DNA of 64,000 nucleotides, taken from the NCBI RefSeq assembly GCF_000473145.1, contig NZ_KI421500.1, forward strand, positions 1,798,225-1,862,224. The letters run 5' to 3'. The translations under genes and the position numbers were made by a program. Numbering within the stretch: the first letter of the stretch is position 1; each line of letters begins with the position of its first letter. The notes under the pieces are model-generated. The model saw nothing but the letters and a program-made list of their open reading frames with translations, made no database searches and was not told where the DNA came from. This stretch comes from Leisingera daeponensis DSM 23529. GTDB lineage: Bacteria > Pseudomonadota > Alphaproteobacteria > Rhodobacterales > Rhodobacteraceae. This document shows, piece by piece, positions 31,860 through 43,155 of this stretch.

Positions 31860-32432
31860 TCAGTGACCGAAGGCGCTGTCCTTCATCCATTTCGGGCGCT
31901 TGCCGTCCGGCCCCATGCGCATGTGCAGGCAGGCGGTGCCAAGGCGCTGGAAATACAGGATATCAACCGGATACCAGCCGGCCGAGGGCACCTCGACCTG
32001 GGTCATGATGGTGCTGTCGCAGGACTGGCGGCCGTCGAATTCGCCCACGGTCTGGCCGCCGATATTGGCCCGCAGGCCGTCGTTGGTCAGGAAGTCGATA
32101 TTGTGGATGCCGGGCTGGTCGAACTTCACGTAGCCCGTGATTCTGGCCGCCACATGCATCGGCCGCTTGGCGGTCAGGGTGTTCTGCCCCTCTTCGGTGT
32201 CGCGGTTGTCCAGCCCGGCAATCGGGCGGCCCGGCTCGCTGCCGGTCTTCAGCGCGGAGGAGGCTTCGGCCAGTGTTTTCACGTCCTGCGGGTAGGCGTA
32301 GACCACCGCGAGACCGGGCTTGACGCCAGAGGGCTGCGGATTTGCGGGTGTGAGTTTCAGTGGTGCCGCGCCTGCCGCTGCCGCCAGAACCGTAAGCGCC
32401 GCCGCGGCAGCCGCCTTCATCATCAACTTCAT
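31860..32432 (-). CDS. secreted PA14-like domain protein
   Basis: A 190-residue protein with a signal peptide (AAAAALTVLAAAAGAA, cleavage near 22) and one PA14-like beta-barrel: GLAVVYAYP, RITGYVKFDQPGIHNIDFLT, DGLRANIGGQTV and WYPVDILYFQRLGTACLHMR. PA14 domains bind carbohydrates or protein surfaces. Two cysteines may form a disulphide. No partner gene is adjacent. Confidence 0.72.
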   Translation of the reverse strand: MKLMMKAAAAAALTVLAAAAGAAPLKLTPANPQPSGVKPGLAVVYAYPQDVKTLAEASSALKTGSEPGRPIAGLDNRDTEEGQNTLTAKRPMHVAARITGYVKFDQPGIHNIDFLTNDGLRANIGGQTVGEFDGRQSCDSTIMTQVEVPSAGWYPVDILYFQRLGTACLHMRMGPDGKRPKWMKDSAFGH

Positions 32433-32540
32433 GGGTCACTCCCTGTCGCTTTTCGGACAGGATAGTACCAATGATGCCGCCGGACCACAGCTTTCCTTGC
32501 TGTCGCGCCGGGCGGCTGCGGCAAGGCGGCCGCGCCACAG

Positions 32541-32569
32541 AAAAAGGGCTGCCCGTGTGGACAGCCCTT
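32541..32569 (-). terminator. Rho-independent terminator of rpsD
   Basis: AAGGGCTG pairs with CAGCCCTT, extended by CC/GG around a GTGT loop with one mismatch. On the minus strand five T follow. It lies 28 bases after the rpsD stop. Confidence 0.9.
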
Positions 32570-32596
32570 CCGCCAGTTGCCCTGAAGGCAGCAGGC

Positions 32597-33217
32597 TTAG
32601 TTCTTGGCGTAGAATTCGACGACCAGGTTCGGTTCCATGATCACCGGATACGGCACGTCGCCCAGCGCCGGGGTGCGCACGAAGGTTGCGGTCATCTTGG
32701 AGTGGTCGGCTTCGATGTAATCCGGCACATCGCGCTCAGCCAGCTGGACGGCTTCCAGAACGGCAACCATCTGCTTGGATTTGTCGCGGACCTCGATCAC
32801 GTCGCCTTCTTTGACGCGGTAGGAGGGGATGTTCACGCGCTTGCCGTTGACCAGGACGTGGCCGTGGTTGACGAACTGGCGGGCCGCAAAGACGGTCGGC
32901 ACGAACTTGGCGCGGTAAACGACGGCGTCCAGGCGGCGCTCCAGCAGGCCGATCAGGTTTTCACCGGTGTCGCCCTTCACACGCTCGGCTTCGCCATAGA
33001 TGCGGCGGAACTGCTTTTCGGTCAGATCGCCGTAGTAGCCTTTCAGCTTCTGCTTGGCGCGCAGCTGGATGCCGAAGTCGGACAGCTTGCCCTTGCGGCG
33101 CTGGCCGTGCTGGCCCGGGCCGTAGTCGCGGCGGTTGACCGGGGATTTCGGACGGCCCCAGATGTTTTCGCCCATGCGGCGGTCGATTTTGTACTTGGCA
33201 GACGTGCGTTTGGTCAC
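32597..33217 (-). CDS. rpsD: 30S ribosomal protein S4
   Basis: S4 is a primary binder of the 5' domain of 16S rRNA. The 206-residue protein has the S4 N-terminal domain ([20 protein letters not shown]) and the S4 RNA-binding domain ([40 protein letters not shown]). AAGGAG sits seven bases before the ATG. The gene is monocistronic with its own promoter and terminator and a long structured leader. Confidence 0.98.
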   Translation of the reverse strand: MTKRTSAKYKIDRRMGENIWGRPKSPVNRRDYGPGQHGQRRKGKLSDFGIQLRAKQKLKGYYGDLTEKQFRRIYGEAERVKGDTGENLIGLLERRLDAVVYRAKFVPTVFAARQFVNHGHVLVNGKRVNIPSYRVKEGDVIEVRDKSKQMVAVLEAVQLAERDVPDYIEADHSKMTATFVRTPALGDVPYPVIMEPNLVVEFYAKN

Positions 33218-33421
33218 GGCTGATCTCCTTCTTAAGTGGCATTGCAGCTATTCCGGAAACCGGTTCCCACCTTTCGGGCTGCAATCGCGTCTGCCACTGC
33301 ACCGTCCGTGTTCACCTGTTCCAGGAGACCTGCAACAATCGAAGGGCGTTGTCCTCTTGCTCCGCATCCAGGATCCGGGCATGACAGGCATCCCCTTGCG
33401 GGGGCCACCAACACCAATGAA
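33218..33421 (-). promoter_or_regulatory. long structured 5' leader of rpsD
   Basis: The mRNA leader is about 200 bases if the promoter at 33428-33455 is used. Just before the ribosome site is a bulged stem: ATTGCAGC (33241-33248) pairs with GCTGCAAT (33278-33285), and AGTGGC (33235-33240) pairs with GCCACT (33293-33298) across a 7-base bulge. A CCGG/CCGG hairpin sits in the loop, and a CCCC-GCAA-GGGG hairpin is further upstream near 33393-33404. The position suits autoregulation by S4, which is inference. Confidence 0.55.
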
Positions 33422-33427
33422 GCCGCG

Positions 33428-33455
33428 CTTATATCGGGGTTCGGGGCGGAGTCAA
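33428..33455 (-). promoter_or_regulatory. candidate rpsD promoter
   Basis: TTGACT and TATAAG are separated by 16 bases on the minus strand, close to the sigma-70 type consensus. It points to rpsD and lies between it and the upstream Hint-domain gene. Confidence 0.65.
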
Positions 33456-33540
33456 CACGGCTGCGCCCGAATGATGCGAAAATCTGCATCCGCCGCGGGC
33501 CAGGCCGCCGCATGGTCCCCTGCCCGCCCAGGCAAAGGCG

Positions 33541-34614
33541 TCAGGCAGCCTCGTGCCGCAGGATCGCCGCCTCGGACGGGCTGAGGCTGCGGCGGGCATA
33601 GGCGCCATAGGAGAGCGGGTCGTGCTCCAGCTCCGGGTGCAGGCGGAGCAGCCTTTCCCTGTCCGAGCCGCTCAGCGCCGTGAGCGAGGCACTGGACGGG
33701 TGGAAGCTGTCGGTTTCCACGCCATTGGCCCAGAGCACCTGATGGCTGGCCAGCATCAGGTGGATATAGGTGACTTCGCGCACCGAGGCATCGGGCAGGA
33801 TTGTGCGGCCATCGACCAGATCGCCAGCAGCCACCAGCACCTCGGGCGTGTTGAACAGCGCCTGCACATGCGCGCCGCGCAGCAGCATCCGGTGATCGGG
33901 AGAGACCAGCAGTTCCTGCTCCGGCCGGCCGAGCCCCAAGGCGCCTGCGTGAATCCGAACCGGGCGCAGCTGCGGCATTACATACAGGCGCGCACCGGTG
34001 ATCCGGCGGGAGCCGATCCACAGGATCTCCTGCGCGCCGCTGTCGCGGGTCTGGACCTTATCGCCTTCGCGCAGCTGTTCCACCGGTTGCGGCCCTCCGA
34101 GGGTTGCAATCAGCGTGCCAGGGGTAAAGCAGATGACGCCGCCTTCGCCCTCGGGTCCGCCGCCGGGCCGGGCTGAGCGCGCGGTGCCAAGCGCGTGATG
34201 CACCACCCACAGGTCGGTGCCGCGCGGGGGCAATTCGCCGGCAAACATCACCAGCGGGCGCTGGCCCGGGCCGGTGTCAATCAGGGTTGCCGTGAAACTC
34301 TGCACGCCGTTGGTCACGACGAAACTGCTGTCCGGCAGCGGCCCGTCAGCCTCCGCCTTGCCGGCACCGGTCCGGTCCTGGAGCGCCGCGCCGACCAGCC
34401 GGCGCACCGACCGCGCCGCGCGGCGGCGCATTTCTGCATCGCCGTTTGCCATATCCAGCCGCGACGGCCTGGCCGGCCCGTCCACCCGCACGGCATCGCC
34501 ATGCCAGGACCAGGCCGCGCCCGTATTCAGCGCGTCCACCGGCGCGGCCGGAAGGCCGTCGATCTCGGTTTGCGACCAGGACATAACAAACGTGCCGTGA
34601 AAGCCCGTTTTCAT
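33541..34614 (-). CDS. Hint domain-containing protein
   Basis: A 357-residue protein with a Hint_2 domain from about residue 160. The canonical Cys162 starts CFTPGTLIAT, then VEQLREGDKVQTRD, the block-B-like SPDHRMLL and the ending WANGVETDSFHP. Hint domains self-splice or self-cleave; in roseobacters many such proteins are secreted or calcium-binding-repeat associated. The N-terminal 150 residues are not recognised and show no repeats. No signal peptide is seen. The ATG at 34614 has only a weak AGG before it; the next ATG is ten codons in. Confidence 0.82.
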   Translation of the reverse strand: MKTGFHGTFVMSWSQTEIDGLPAAPVDALNTGAAWSWHGDAVRVDGPARPSRLDMANGDAEMRRRAARSVRRLVGAALQDRTGAGKAEADGPLPDSSFVVTNGVQSFTATLIDTGPGQRPLVMFAGELPPRGTDLWVVHHALGTARSARPGGGPEGEGGVICFTPGTLIATLGGPQPVEQLREGDKVQTRDSGAQEILWIGSRRITGARLYVMPQLRPVRIHAGALGLGRPEQELLVSPDHRMLLRGAHVQALFNTPEVLVAAGDLVDGRTILPDASVREVTYIHLMLASHQVLWANGVETDSFHPSSASLTALSGSDRERLLRLHPELEHDPLSYGAYARRSLSPSEAAILRHEAA

Positions 34615-34817
34615 CTGCCTGTATGCCCGCTTCAGTGTATTATTTTTTACGGAACGTTAACGCAGTGTCCTCAATGCGGAAACTGCGATGCCGTTGAAAG
34701 GCCTGTGAACGTGCCCTTTGCGCACCAATCTTCATTGGGTTGCAGCCGGTCTTCGCCGCTCAATCAGCGGAGCGCAAAGGCGGCGGGCGTGCGCATGAAA
34801 GACACCCCCTCTTCGGC

Positions 34818-35735
34818 TCAGTTCATCGGGCTGTAGCTGGCCCGCAAGGCATCGGCGGCTTGGCGCACCACCTCGGCGACCTGCATCAGCTGCCGCGCCA
34901 GCGGGTTGCTGCGGCGCCAGATCATGCCGATGGTGCGGGCGGGCTGCGGGTCGCGGAAGCGCGCCACCGACACCACCGCCGAGCGGGTTTCGACCGGCAC
35001 CGCCATTTCGGGAATAAGCGTCACACCGATGCCTGCGCTGACCATCTGCACCAGCGTCGACAGGGAGCTGCCGTCCAAAAGCTCGCGCGGGGCCGCCGAT
35101 TGCATGTTGCAGAACGACAGCGCCTGATCGCGGAAGCAGTGCCCCTCCTCCAGCAGCAGCAGACGCATTTCGCGCAAGCCCTCGGGGCCCGGAACCGGCT
35201 TGCCGCTGTCCTCCCCCGGGCGCACCAGAACGAAGTCCTCCGAAAACAGCGGCACTTCCTCGAACGCAGGCTCAGAGACCGGCAGTGCCACGATGGCGGT
35301 GTCCAGACGCCCCTCCCCCAGTTCCTTCAGCAGTTTGGGGGTCACGGTTTCGCGCACCCGGATGTCGGCCTCCGGATACTGGCGGGTCAGCGTGCCGACG
35401 ATGGAGGGCAGAAGATAGGGCGCGATGGTGGGAATCACCCCGATCCGCAGCCGCCCGGCCAGCCCCTCGCGCGAGGCGCGGGCCAGCTCGCCCAGCTCAT
35501 CCACCGAGCGCAGGATGCCGCGCACCCGCATGGCCAGATCCTCGCCAAAGCTGGTCAGGCGCACCTGGCGCGCCCCGCGTTCCACCAGCTGCACCCCCAG
35601 CACGTCCTCCAATTCCTTGATCTGAACCGACAAAGCGGGCTGCGACACCGCGCAGGTCTCTGCCGCGCGGCCGAAATGGCGGTGCTGGGCCAGCGCTTCG
35701 AAATAGCGCATCTGGCGAAGGGTCACATTTATCAT
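34818..35735 (-). CDS. oxyR: hydrogen peroxide-sensing LysR-type regulator OxyR
   Basis: A 305-residue LysR-type regulator with an N-terminal HTH (FGRAAETCAVSQPALSVQIK). The redox pair C200 and C209 in EEGHCFRDQALSFCN corresponds to C199/C208 of E. coli OxyR, which form a disulphide on peroxide exposure. It is divergent from katG, the classic OxyR target, 221 bases away. Together these make the assignment strong. Confidence 0.94.
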   Translation of the reverse strand: MINVTLRQMRYFEALAQHRHFGRAAETCAVSQPALSVQIKELEDVLGVQLVERGARQVRLTSFGEDLAMRVRGILRSVDELGELARASREGLAGRLRIGVIPTIAPYLLPSIVGTLTRQYPEADIRVRETVTPKLLKELGEGRLDTAIVALPVSEPAFEEVPLFSEDFVLVRPGEDSGKPVPGPEGLREMRLLLLEEGHCFRDQALSFCNMQSAAPRELLDGSSLSTLVQMVSAGIGVTLIPEMAVPVETRSAVVSVARFRDPQPARTIGMIWRRSNPLARQLMQVAEVVRQAADALRASYSPMN

Positions 35736-38164
<2,429 letters not shown>

Positions 38165-38187
38165 GGGCTGCGGAAATTGAAAAAGGA

Positions 38188-38219
38188 GGCGCTCCGCGAA
38201 ACCGGGGCGCCTTTTTTTT
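38188..38219 (+). terminator. Rho-independent terminator of katG
   Basis: GGCGCTCCG pairs with CGGGGCGCC (one G-T pair) around a six-base loop and is followed by eight T, starting 24 bases after the katG stop. Confidence 0.93.
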
Positions 38220-38329
38220 GCAGCCATTGAAAAACAGAAAAGAGGGCAGCGCCTGGCCCGGGGTGGGCGTGTAGCGCCCGCCCATGGGGCGGGTCGGGCG
38301 CTGCCCGGCCTGTCGGCCAGGCGGGACGC

Positions 38330-38701
38330 TCATTCAGATGCTGCCGCCCCCTGGCCAAACTCAATCACCCGGGTCTCAGCGGTGTACCCCGACTCGATGA
38401 TCAAAATCGCCAGCAGCCCGATCAGCGCCAGCGGCGGCAGCAGGATCGCGTAGATCAGCGCCAGCCGCTCCCAGGCCATGTGCATGAAGACGGCGATGAT
38501 CAGCCCTGCCTTCAGCACCATGAAGATCAGGATCAGGCTCCAGCGCAAGAGCCCCTGCAGCTGCGCGTAATCCACCCAGTAGGAGCCGGCACTAAGGATG
38601 AACAGCAAGACCCAAACCACGAAGTAGAGCTTGATCGGGTGCTGCTGCCCCTCGTCATGCGCCACATGCCGGGTTTCCATTGCGTGCGGTGTGTCTGTCA
38701 T
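38330..38701 (-). CDS. cytochrome c oxidase subunit IV (prokaryotic type)
   Basis: A 123-residue protein with three hydrophobic segments (LYFVVWVLLFILSAGSYW, LRWSLILIFMVLKAGLIIAV, ALIYAILLPPLALIGLLAIL). The KAGLIIAVFMHM stretch is the signature of the COX4/CyoD-type small subunit, which helps assemble the haem-copper core. It is the last gene of the oxidase operon, 9 bases after subunit III. Confidence 0.88.
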   Translation of the reverse strand: MTDTPHAMETRHVAHDEGQQHPIKLYFVVWVLLFILSAGSYWVDYAQLQGLLRWSLILIFMVLKAGLIIAVFMHMAWERLALIYAILLPPLALIGLLAILIIESGYTAETRVIEFGQGAAASE

Positions 38702-38710
38702 GGCGGCCCC

Positions 38711-39427
38711 CTACCACAGATAGAAGAATGCAAAGATGAAGACCCAGACCAGGTCGACGAAGTGCCAGTACAGCCCCATGATCTCGACCGCCTCGTAATC
38801 GCCGTTGCCCGCCGACATCCAGCTGCGCTGGTCCCGGTCGAAGTCGCCCCGCCAGACCTTGAGGGCCACGATGATCAGGAAGATCACCCCGATGGTCACA
38901 TGGGTGCCGTGAAAGCCGGTGATCATGAAGAAACTGGCGCCGAACTGCTCTGCCCCCCAGGGGTTGCCCCAGGGGCGCACGCCTTCGCTGATCAGCTTGG
39001 ACCATTCAAACGCCTGCATTCCAACAAAGGCCGCGCCCAGCGCGGCGGTCGCGAGCATCAGCGCGGCGGTCGCCTTGCGCGCCTTGCGGTAGGCGCAGTT
39101 CACTGCCATCGCCATGGTGCCGGAGGAGGAGATCAGCACGAAGGTCATGATGGCGATCAGGATCAGCGGCAGGTCCCGGCCGCCGATATGCAGGGCAAAG
39201 ACCTCGCTGGCGTTGGGCCATTCGGCAGTGGTTGAGCTGCGGGCGGTCAGGTAGGCGACCAGGAAGCAGGCGAAGATGAACGTGTCGCTGAGCAGCAGGA
39301 TCCACATCATCGCCTTGCCCCAGGAGACCTTCTTGAACACCCGCTGGTCCGAGCTCCAGTCGGCGGCGAAACCGCTGTGCCCCTTTTGCAGCAGCGTCTG
39401 GTCCTGGCCTTGAAGCGGATGGTCCAT
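38711..39427 (-). CDS. ctaE: cytochrome c oxidase subunit III
   Basis: A 238-residue membrane protein with about five to six helices. Subunit III signatures include WILLLSDTFIFACFLVAYLT near residues 42-61, MQAFEWSKL, and FFMITGFHGTHVTIG near 165-180, then GLYWHFVDLVWVFIFAFFYL at the end. It stabilises subunit I and proton uptake. It is preceded by a second subunit III-like gene. Confidence 0.93.
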   Translation of the reverse strand: MDHPLQGQDQTLLQKGHSGFAADWSSDQRVFKKVSWGKAMMWILLLSDTFIFACFLVAYLTARSSTTAEWPNASEVFALHIGGRDLPLILIAIMTFVLISSSGTMAMAVNCAYRKARKATAALMLATAALGAAFVGMQAFEWSKLISEGVRPWGNPWGAEQFGASFFMITGFHGTHVTIGVIFLIIVALKVWRGDFDRDQRSWMSAGNGDYEAVEIMGLYWHFVDLVWVFIFAFFYLW

Positions 39428-39440
39428 GAGTCTCCCTCCC

Positions 39441-40139
39441 TCAATTCACGGCGGCGCGGCACAGTGCCAGAAAGGCGTTGCCCCAGCCCTGAAGCAGCGC
39501 AAACAGCATCAGCCAGAAGGCCAGCAGCGCGTGCCAGTAGAGCGCGCAGAGCCGCACCCCCGGCAGCAGCGCCTTGACGTCCCTGCCCTCGGCGTGGCGC
39601 AGGCAGATCGCGGCCAGCGCGATGATGCCGCCCAGCACATGCAGCCCGTGCAGGCCGGTGATCAGGTAGAAAAAGCTGGCCGCCGGGGGGCCGTCCAGCG
39701 GGTAGCCGCCGCTGGTCAGCGCAATCCATACCTGCACCTGCCCGGCCAGAAAGGCGAGCGTGGCGATGCTGGCGGCAATCAGGCTGGCGCGCAGCCAGCG
39801 CGTGGTGCCCGCCCGCGCGGAGATCACCACAAACTGCATGAACAGGCTGGCCAGCAGCAGCAGCGCCGTATTGAGCCACACCCGGCCGGGCAGCGGCACC
39901 AGTTCCCACGGCGTCTCGTCAATCTGCATGACAAAGGCACTGCCCAGCATCGCAAACAGCCCGCCGGCCACGGCCAGGAAAACCGCGATGAAGATAAATC
40001 CCGGCGCCTTGCCCGGGCCATGGCCCGCCAAGGGGGCAATCCCGGTTTCCAGCCAGGGCTTGGAGGCCAGGCGCTGCTGCGACAGCCACAGCCCGGCGGC
40101 CAGGGCGACCAGCGCCAGAAAGGCAAGGATGACCGTCAC
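39441..40139 (-). CDS. second cytochrome c oxidase subunit III-like protein
   Basis: A 232-residue membrane protein with about seven hydrophobic segments. It shares the family marks of subunit III in its second half (SFFYLITGLHGLHVLGGIIA, LCALYWHALLAFWLMLFALL) but has a different N-terminal half with an extra helix (FIFIAVFLAVAGGLFAMLG). The GTG start overlaps the ctaD stop (GTGA). It lies between subunit I and the canonical subunit III, so it is likely a paralogous part of the same complex or an assembly factor. Confidence 0.85.
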   Translation of the reverse strand: MTVILAFLALVALAAGLWLSQQRLASKPWLETGIAPLAGHGPGKAPGFIFIAVFLAVAGGLFAMLGSAFVMQIDETPWELVPLPGRVWLNTALLLLASLFMQFVVISARAGTTRWLRASLIAASIATLAFLAGQVQVWIALTSGGYPLDGPPAASFFYLITGLHGLHVLGGIIALAAICLRHAEGRDVKALLPGVRLCALYWHALLAFWLMLFALLQGWGNAFLALCRAAVN

Positions 40140-41911
40140 AGCCGCCTCCCCTCGCTTTCGGGCACCCAGGGGTCGTTCTGGGCGACGTAATCCTTGGGCG
40201 CGCCGGGCACGCTGTAGTCATAGGCCCAGCGGTAGACGTTGGGCAGTTCATCCCCCCAGTTGCCATGCCGCGGCGGCGTTTCCGGCGTCTGCCACTCCAG
40301 CGAGGTGGCGCGCCAGGGGTTGCCGCCCGCCGCAAGCCCATGGCGCAGGCTCCAGAAGATGTTGAACAGGAACAGCACCTGCACCGCGCCGACAATCAGC
40401 GCGGCGGAGGAGATGAAGGCATTGAGCCCATCGACCGGCGCGGTCAGGAAGGCCGGCTCGCCGATCTCGAAATAGCGGCGCGGCACTCCGACCAGCCCGA
40501 CGTAGTGCATCGGGAAGAACACCGCATAGGCCCCGATGAAGGTGACCCAGAAGTGGATCTGGCCCATCGCCTCGTTCAGCATCCGTCCGGTGATCTTGGG
40601 ATACCAGTGGTAGATCGCGCCAAAGATCACCATGATCGGCGCCACCCCCATCACCATGTGGAAATGCGCCACAACGAACATCGTGTCGCTGAGCGGCACA
40701 TCGACAACCACGTTCCCCAGGAACAGCCCCGTCAGCCCGCCGTTCACGAAGGTCACGATGAAGCCCAGTGCAAACAGCATCGGCAGGGTCAGGTGAATGT
40801 CGCCCTTCCACAGGGTCAGGATCCAGTTATAGACCTTGATCGCGGTCGGGATCGCGATGATCAGCGTGGTGGTGGCGAAGAAGAAGCCGAACCACGGGTG
40901 CATGCCCGAGACATACATGTGGTGCGCCCAGACGATGAAGCTGAGCGCGCCGATGATCACGATGGCCCAGACCATCATCCGGTAGCCGAACACGTTCTTG
41001 CGCGCATGCACCGCGATCAGGTCGGAAACGATGCCGAAGGCGGGCAGCGCCACGATATATACCTCGGGGTGGCCGAAGAACCAGAACAGGTGCTGGAAGG
41101 CAATCGGGCTGCCGCCGCCGTAGCTCAGCTTCTCGCCCAGCTCGACCAGCGCGGGCATGAAGAACGACGTGCCCAGGAGCCGGTCGAACAGCATCATCAC
41201 ACAGGCCACGAACAGCGCCGGAAAAGCGAGCAGCGCCATCACCGTGGCGGTGAAGATACCCCAGACGGTCAGCGGCAGCCGCATCATGGTCATGCCGCGG
41301 GTGCGGGCCTGCAGCACGGTGACGGCATAGTTCAGCCCGCCCATGGTAAAGCCGATGATGAACAGAATGAGCGAGACCAGCATCAGGATGATGCCGCTTT
41401 GCGCGCCGCCGGGCGTGCCCGACAGCACCGCTTGCGGCGGGTACAGCGTCCAGCCCGCACCGGTCGGCCCGCCGGGAACAAAGAAGCTGGCTACCAGCAC
41501 CAGAACCGCCAGCAGGTAGATCCAGTAGCTGAGCATATTGACGAAGGGAAACACCATGTCCCGCGCCCCGACCATCAGCGGGATCAGGTAGTTGCCGAAG
41601 CCGCCCAGAAAAATTGCGGTCAGCAGGTAGATCACCATGATCATCCCGTGCATGGTGACGAACTGGTAATAGGCCTCCGGCGTGATGAAGTCGAAGAGCC
41701 CCGGAAAGCCTAGCTGCAGCCGCATCAGCCAGGACAGCACCAGGGCCACCAGGCCGATCGCGACGGCAGTGCCGGAATACTGGATGGCGATGTATTTGGC
41801 GTCCTGAGAGAAGACGTATTTGCCGATCCAGCTGTGCGCATGCGGCGGCATCACGTCGGCAACTTCGCGCGGCGGCAAAGTGCTGTCGTGGTCAGGCAGG
41901 TAGTCGGTCAT
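40136..41911 (-). CDS. ctaD: cytochrome c oxidase subunit I
   Basis: The 591-residue haem-copper catalytic subunit reduces oxygen to water at the haem a3-CuB site and pumps protons. Haem ligand histidine lies in FVTMHGMIMVIY; HPEVYIVALPAFG holds the CuB histidine, the D-channel glutamate and the crosslinked tyrosine; IVWAHHMY has two more CuB ligands; DTMFVVAHFHMVMG has the haem a and a3 ligands. The glutamate in HPEVY marks it as A1-type. About twelve helices and a soluble C-terminal tail are present. Confidence 0.97.
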   Translation of the reverse strand: MTDYLPDHDSTLPPREVADVMPPHAHSWIGKYVFSQDAKYIAIQYSGTAVAIGLVALVLSWLMRLQLGFPGLFDFITPEAYYQFVTMHGMIMVIYLLTAIFLGGFGNYLIPLMVGARDMVFPFVNMLSYWIYLLAVLVLVASFFVPGGPTGAGWTLYPPQAVLSGTPGGAQSGIILMLVSLILFIIGFTMGGLNYAVTVLQARTRGMTMMRLPLTVWGIFTATVMALLAFPALFVACVMMLFDRLLGTSFFMPALVELGEKLSYGGGSPIAFQHLFWFFGHPEVYIVALPAFGIVSDLIAVHARKNVFGYRMMVWAIVIIGALSFIVWAHHMYVSGMHPWFGFFFATTTLIIAIPTAIKVYNWILTLWKGDIHLTLPMLFALGFIVTFVNGGLTGLFLGNVVVDVPLSDTMFVVAHFHMVMGVAPIMVIFGAIYHWYPKITGRMLNEAMGQIHFWVTFIGAYAVFFPMHYVGLVGVPRRYFEIGEPAFLTAPVDGLNAFISSAALIVGAVQVLFLFNIFWSLRHGLAAGGNPWRATSLEWQTPETPPRHGNWGDELPNVYRWAYDYSVPGAPKDYVAQNDPWVPESEGRRL

Positions 41912-41949
41912 TACAGGCCTCCATCGCGTTTGCGTCCCGCCCGGCTGCA

Positions 41950-42021
41950 GGCCGGGCAGTGCCCGGCCGCCCCGTCAAACCGGAGGTTTGCCTCCGGCAA
42001 AACGGAGCGGGCACTCCGTTT
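41950..42021. repeat. three consecutive hairpins in the ctaC-ctaD gap
   Basis: Three perfect inverted repeats lie in the 133-base gap between the subunit II and I genes: GGCCGGGC/GCCCGGCC (41950-41968), CCGGAGG/CCTCCGG (41980-41997) and AAACGGAG/CTCCGTTT (42000-42021). None has a T-run on the minus strand long enough for clear termination. In the operon transcript they could set the relative stability of the two messages. Confidence 0.75.
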
Positions 42022-42044
42022 CCGCCCGCGGCCGGGCTCTGCCC

Positions 42045-42872
42045 TTACCGTTCTGCCAGTCTTGTCGCGGGTTCAGCCGCCGCGCGGGCGTAGTCTTCAA
42101 AGGTCAGCTGCTCCTGCAGCCAGTCCTGGTATTCCTCCGCCTCCACCACGGTCACATAGCCGCGCATGAAGGAATGCGCGCTGCCGCAGTATTCGGCGCA
42201 CAGCACCTCGAAATTGCCGGTGCGTGTCGGGGTGAACCAGATGTAGGTGACCATGCCCGGCACCATGTCCATCTTGGCGCGGAACTCGGGCACGTAGAAA
42301 TTGTGCAAGACGTCGATGGAGCGCAGCAGCAGCTTGACCGGCTGATCCACCGGCAGATAGACCTCGCCGCCCTCGATGATGAGGTCATCCTGACCGAACC
42401 GGTCATGCGGATTGACGCCCAGGGGGTTTTCGCCGCTCACCCAGTCCGCATCCGCAGTGCCCAGCACCCCGTCGGCGCCGGGCAGCCGGTAGGCCCAGTT
42501 CCACTGCTGGCCGAAGACCTCCAGCTCGCTCGCGTTCTCGGGCACGGTGACGAACTGCTTCCACACGAACAGCCCCGGCACCAGCATCGCTGCCACGCCA
42601 ACGGCGGTCACTGCTGTCAGCCACCACTCAAGCCGCTTGTTTTCCGGGTCGAACTCAGCCTTGCGGCCCGGACGGTGCCGGAACTTCCACACGCAATAGG
42701 CCGTGAACAGCACCACCGCGGCGAACACCGCACCAGTGATCCAGAAGGTTATAACCAGCGTGTTGTCGATATAGTCCCAGTTCGACGCGATCGGCGTCCA
42801 CCACCACGGGCTGTAAAGATGGAACGCAACGGACCCCGCCACGATCAGCACAAGCACGACCGCAATCAGCAT
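42045..42872 (-). CDS. ctaC: cytochrome c oxidase subunit II
   Basis: The 275-residue subunit accepts electrons from cytochrome c at its CuA centre. Two N-terminal membrane helices (around 1-18 and 40-62) are followed by the periplasmic cupredoxin domain. CuA ligands are visible: the histidine in DVLHNFYVPEF, and CAEYCGSAHSFM with two cysteines, a histidine and a methionine. No haem c motif follows, so it is not the caa3 type. It opens the oxidase operon. A signal peptide-like first helix fits. Confidence 0.95.
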   Translation of the reverse strand: MLIAVVLVLIVAGSVAFHLYSPWWWTPIASNWDYIDNTLVITFWITGAVFAAVVLFTAYCVWKFRHRPGRKAEFDPENKRLEWWLTAVTAVGVAAMLVPGLFVWKQFVTVPENASELEVFGQQWNWAYRLPGADGVLGTADADWVSGENPLGVNPHDRFGQDDLIIEGGEVYLPVDQPVKLLLRSIDVLHNFYVPEFRAKMDMVPGMVTYIWFTPTRTGNFEVLCAEYCGSAHSFMRGYVTVVEAEEYQDWLQEQLTFEDYARAAAEPATRLAER

Positions 42873-43090
42873 CCCGCCCCCTTTCCCCGCTCCCCGGACA
42901 CATCCAAGGCCCGAAAGGCAGGTTCAATCGGTATGGACAACCAGTATACGCCTGTTTCACAAATTAATCCAGAAACGGGAATTCTTGCGCTCAAGTTCCG
43001 CAGGAATTTCCATTTTCAAGCATTTCACCCGGCTCACCAGAGCCGCGCGCGCTGAAGGGCCAGCACCGCTGATCGCCGGATCCCGGACTT

Positions 43091-43125
43091 GAAAAAAGGG
43101 CCGGAGGGATTGCTCCCCCCGGCCC
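43091..43125 (-). terminator. Rho-independent terminator of the BCCT operon
   Basis: GGGCCGG-A-GGG pairs with CCC-C-CCGGCCC around a six-base loop; on the minus strand six T follow. It starts 31 bases after the BCCT stop and ends the catabolic operon. The rest of the 283-base gap 42873-43155 shows no gene. Confidence 0.9.
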
Positions 43126-43155
43126 CTGCACCGCCCGCAAGGACGGCGGGAGTGC

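Noticed and set aside
33232..33513. A 93-codon minus-strand frame in the rpsD leader
   Set aside because: It spans the likely promoter and transcription start and has no ribosome site or domain; a leader peptide is not excluded but not supported.
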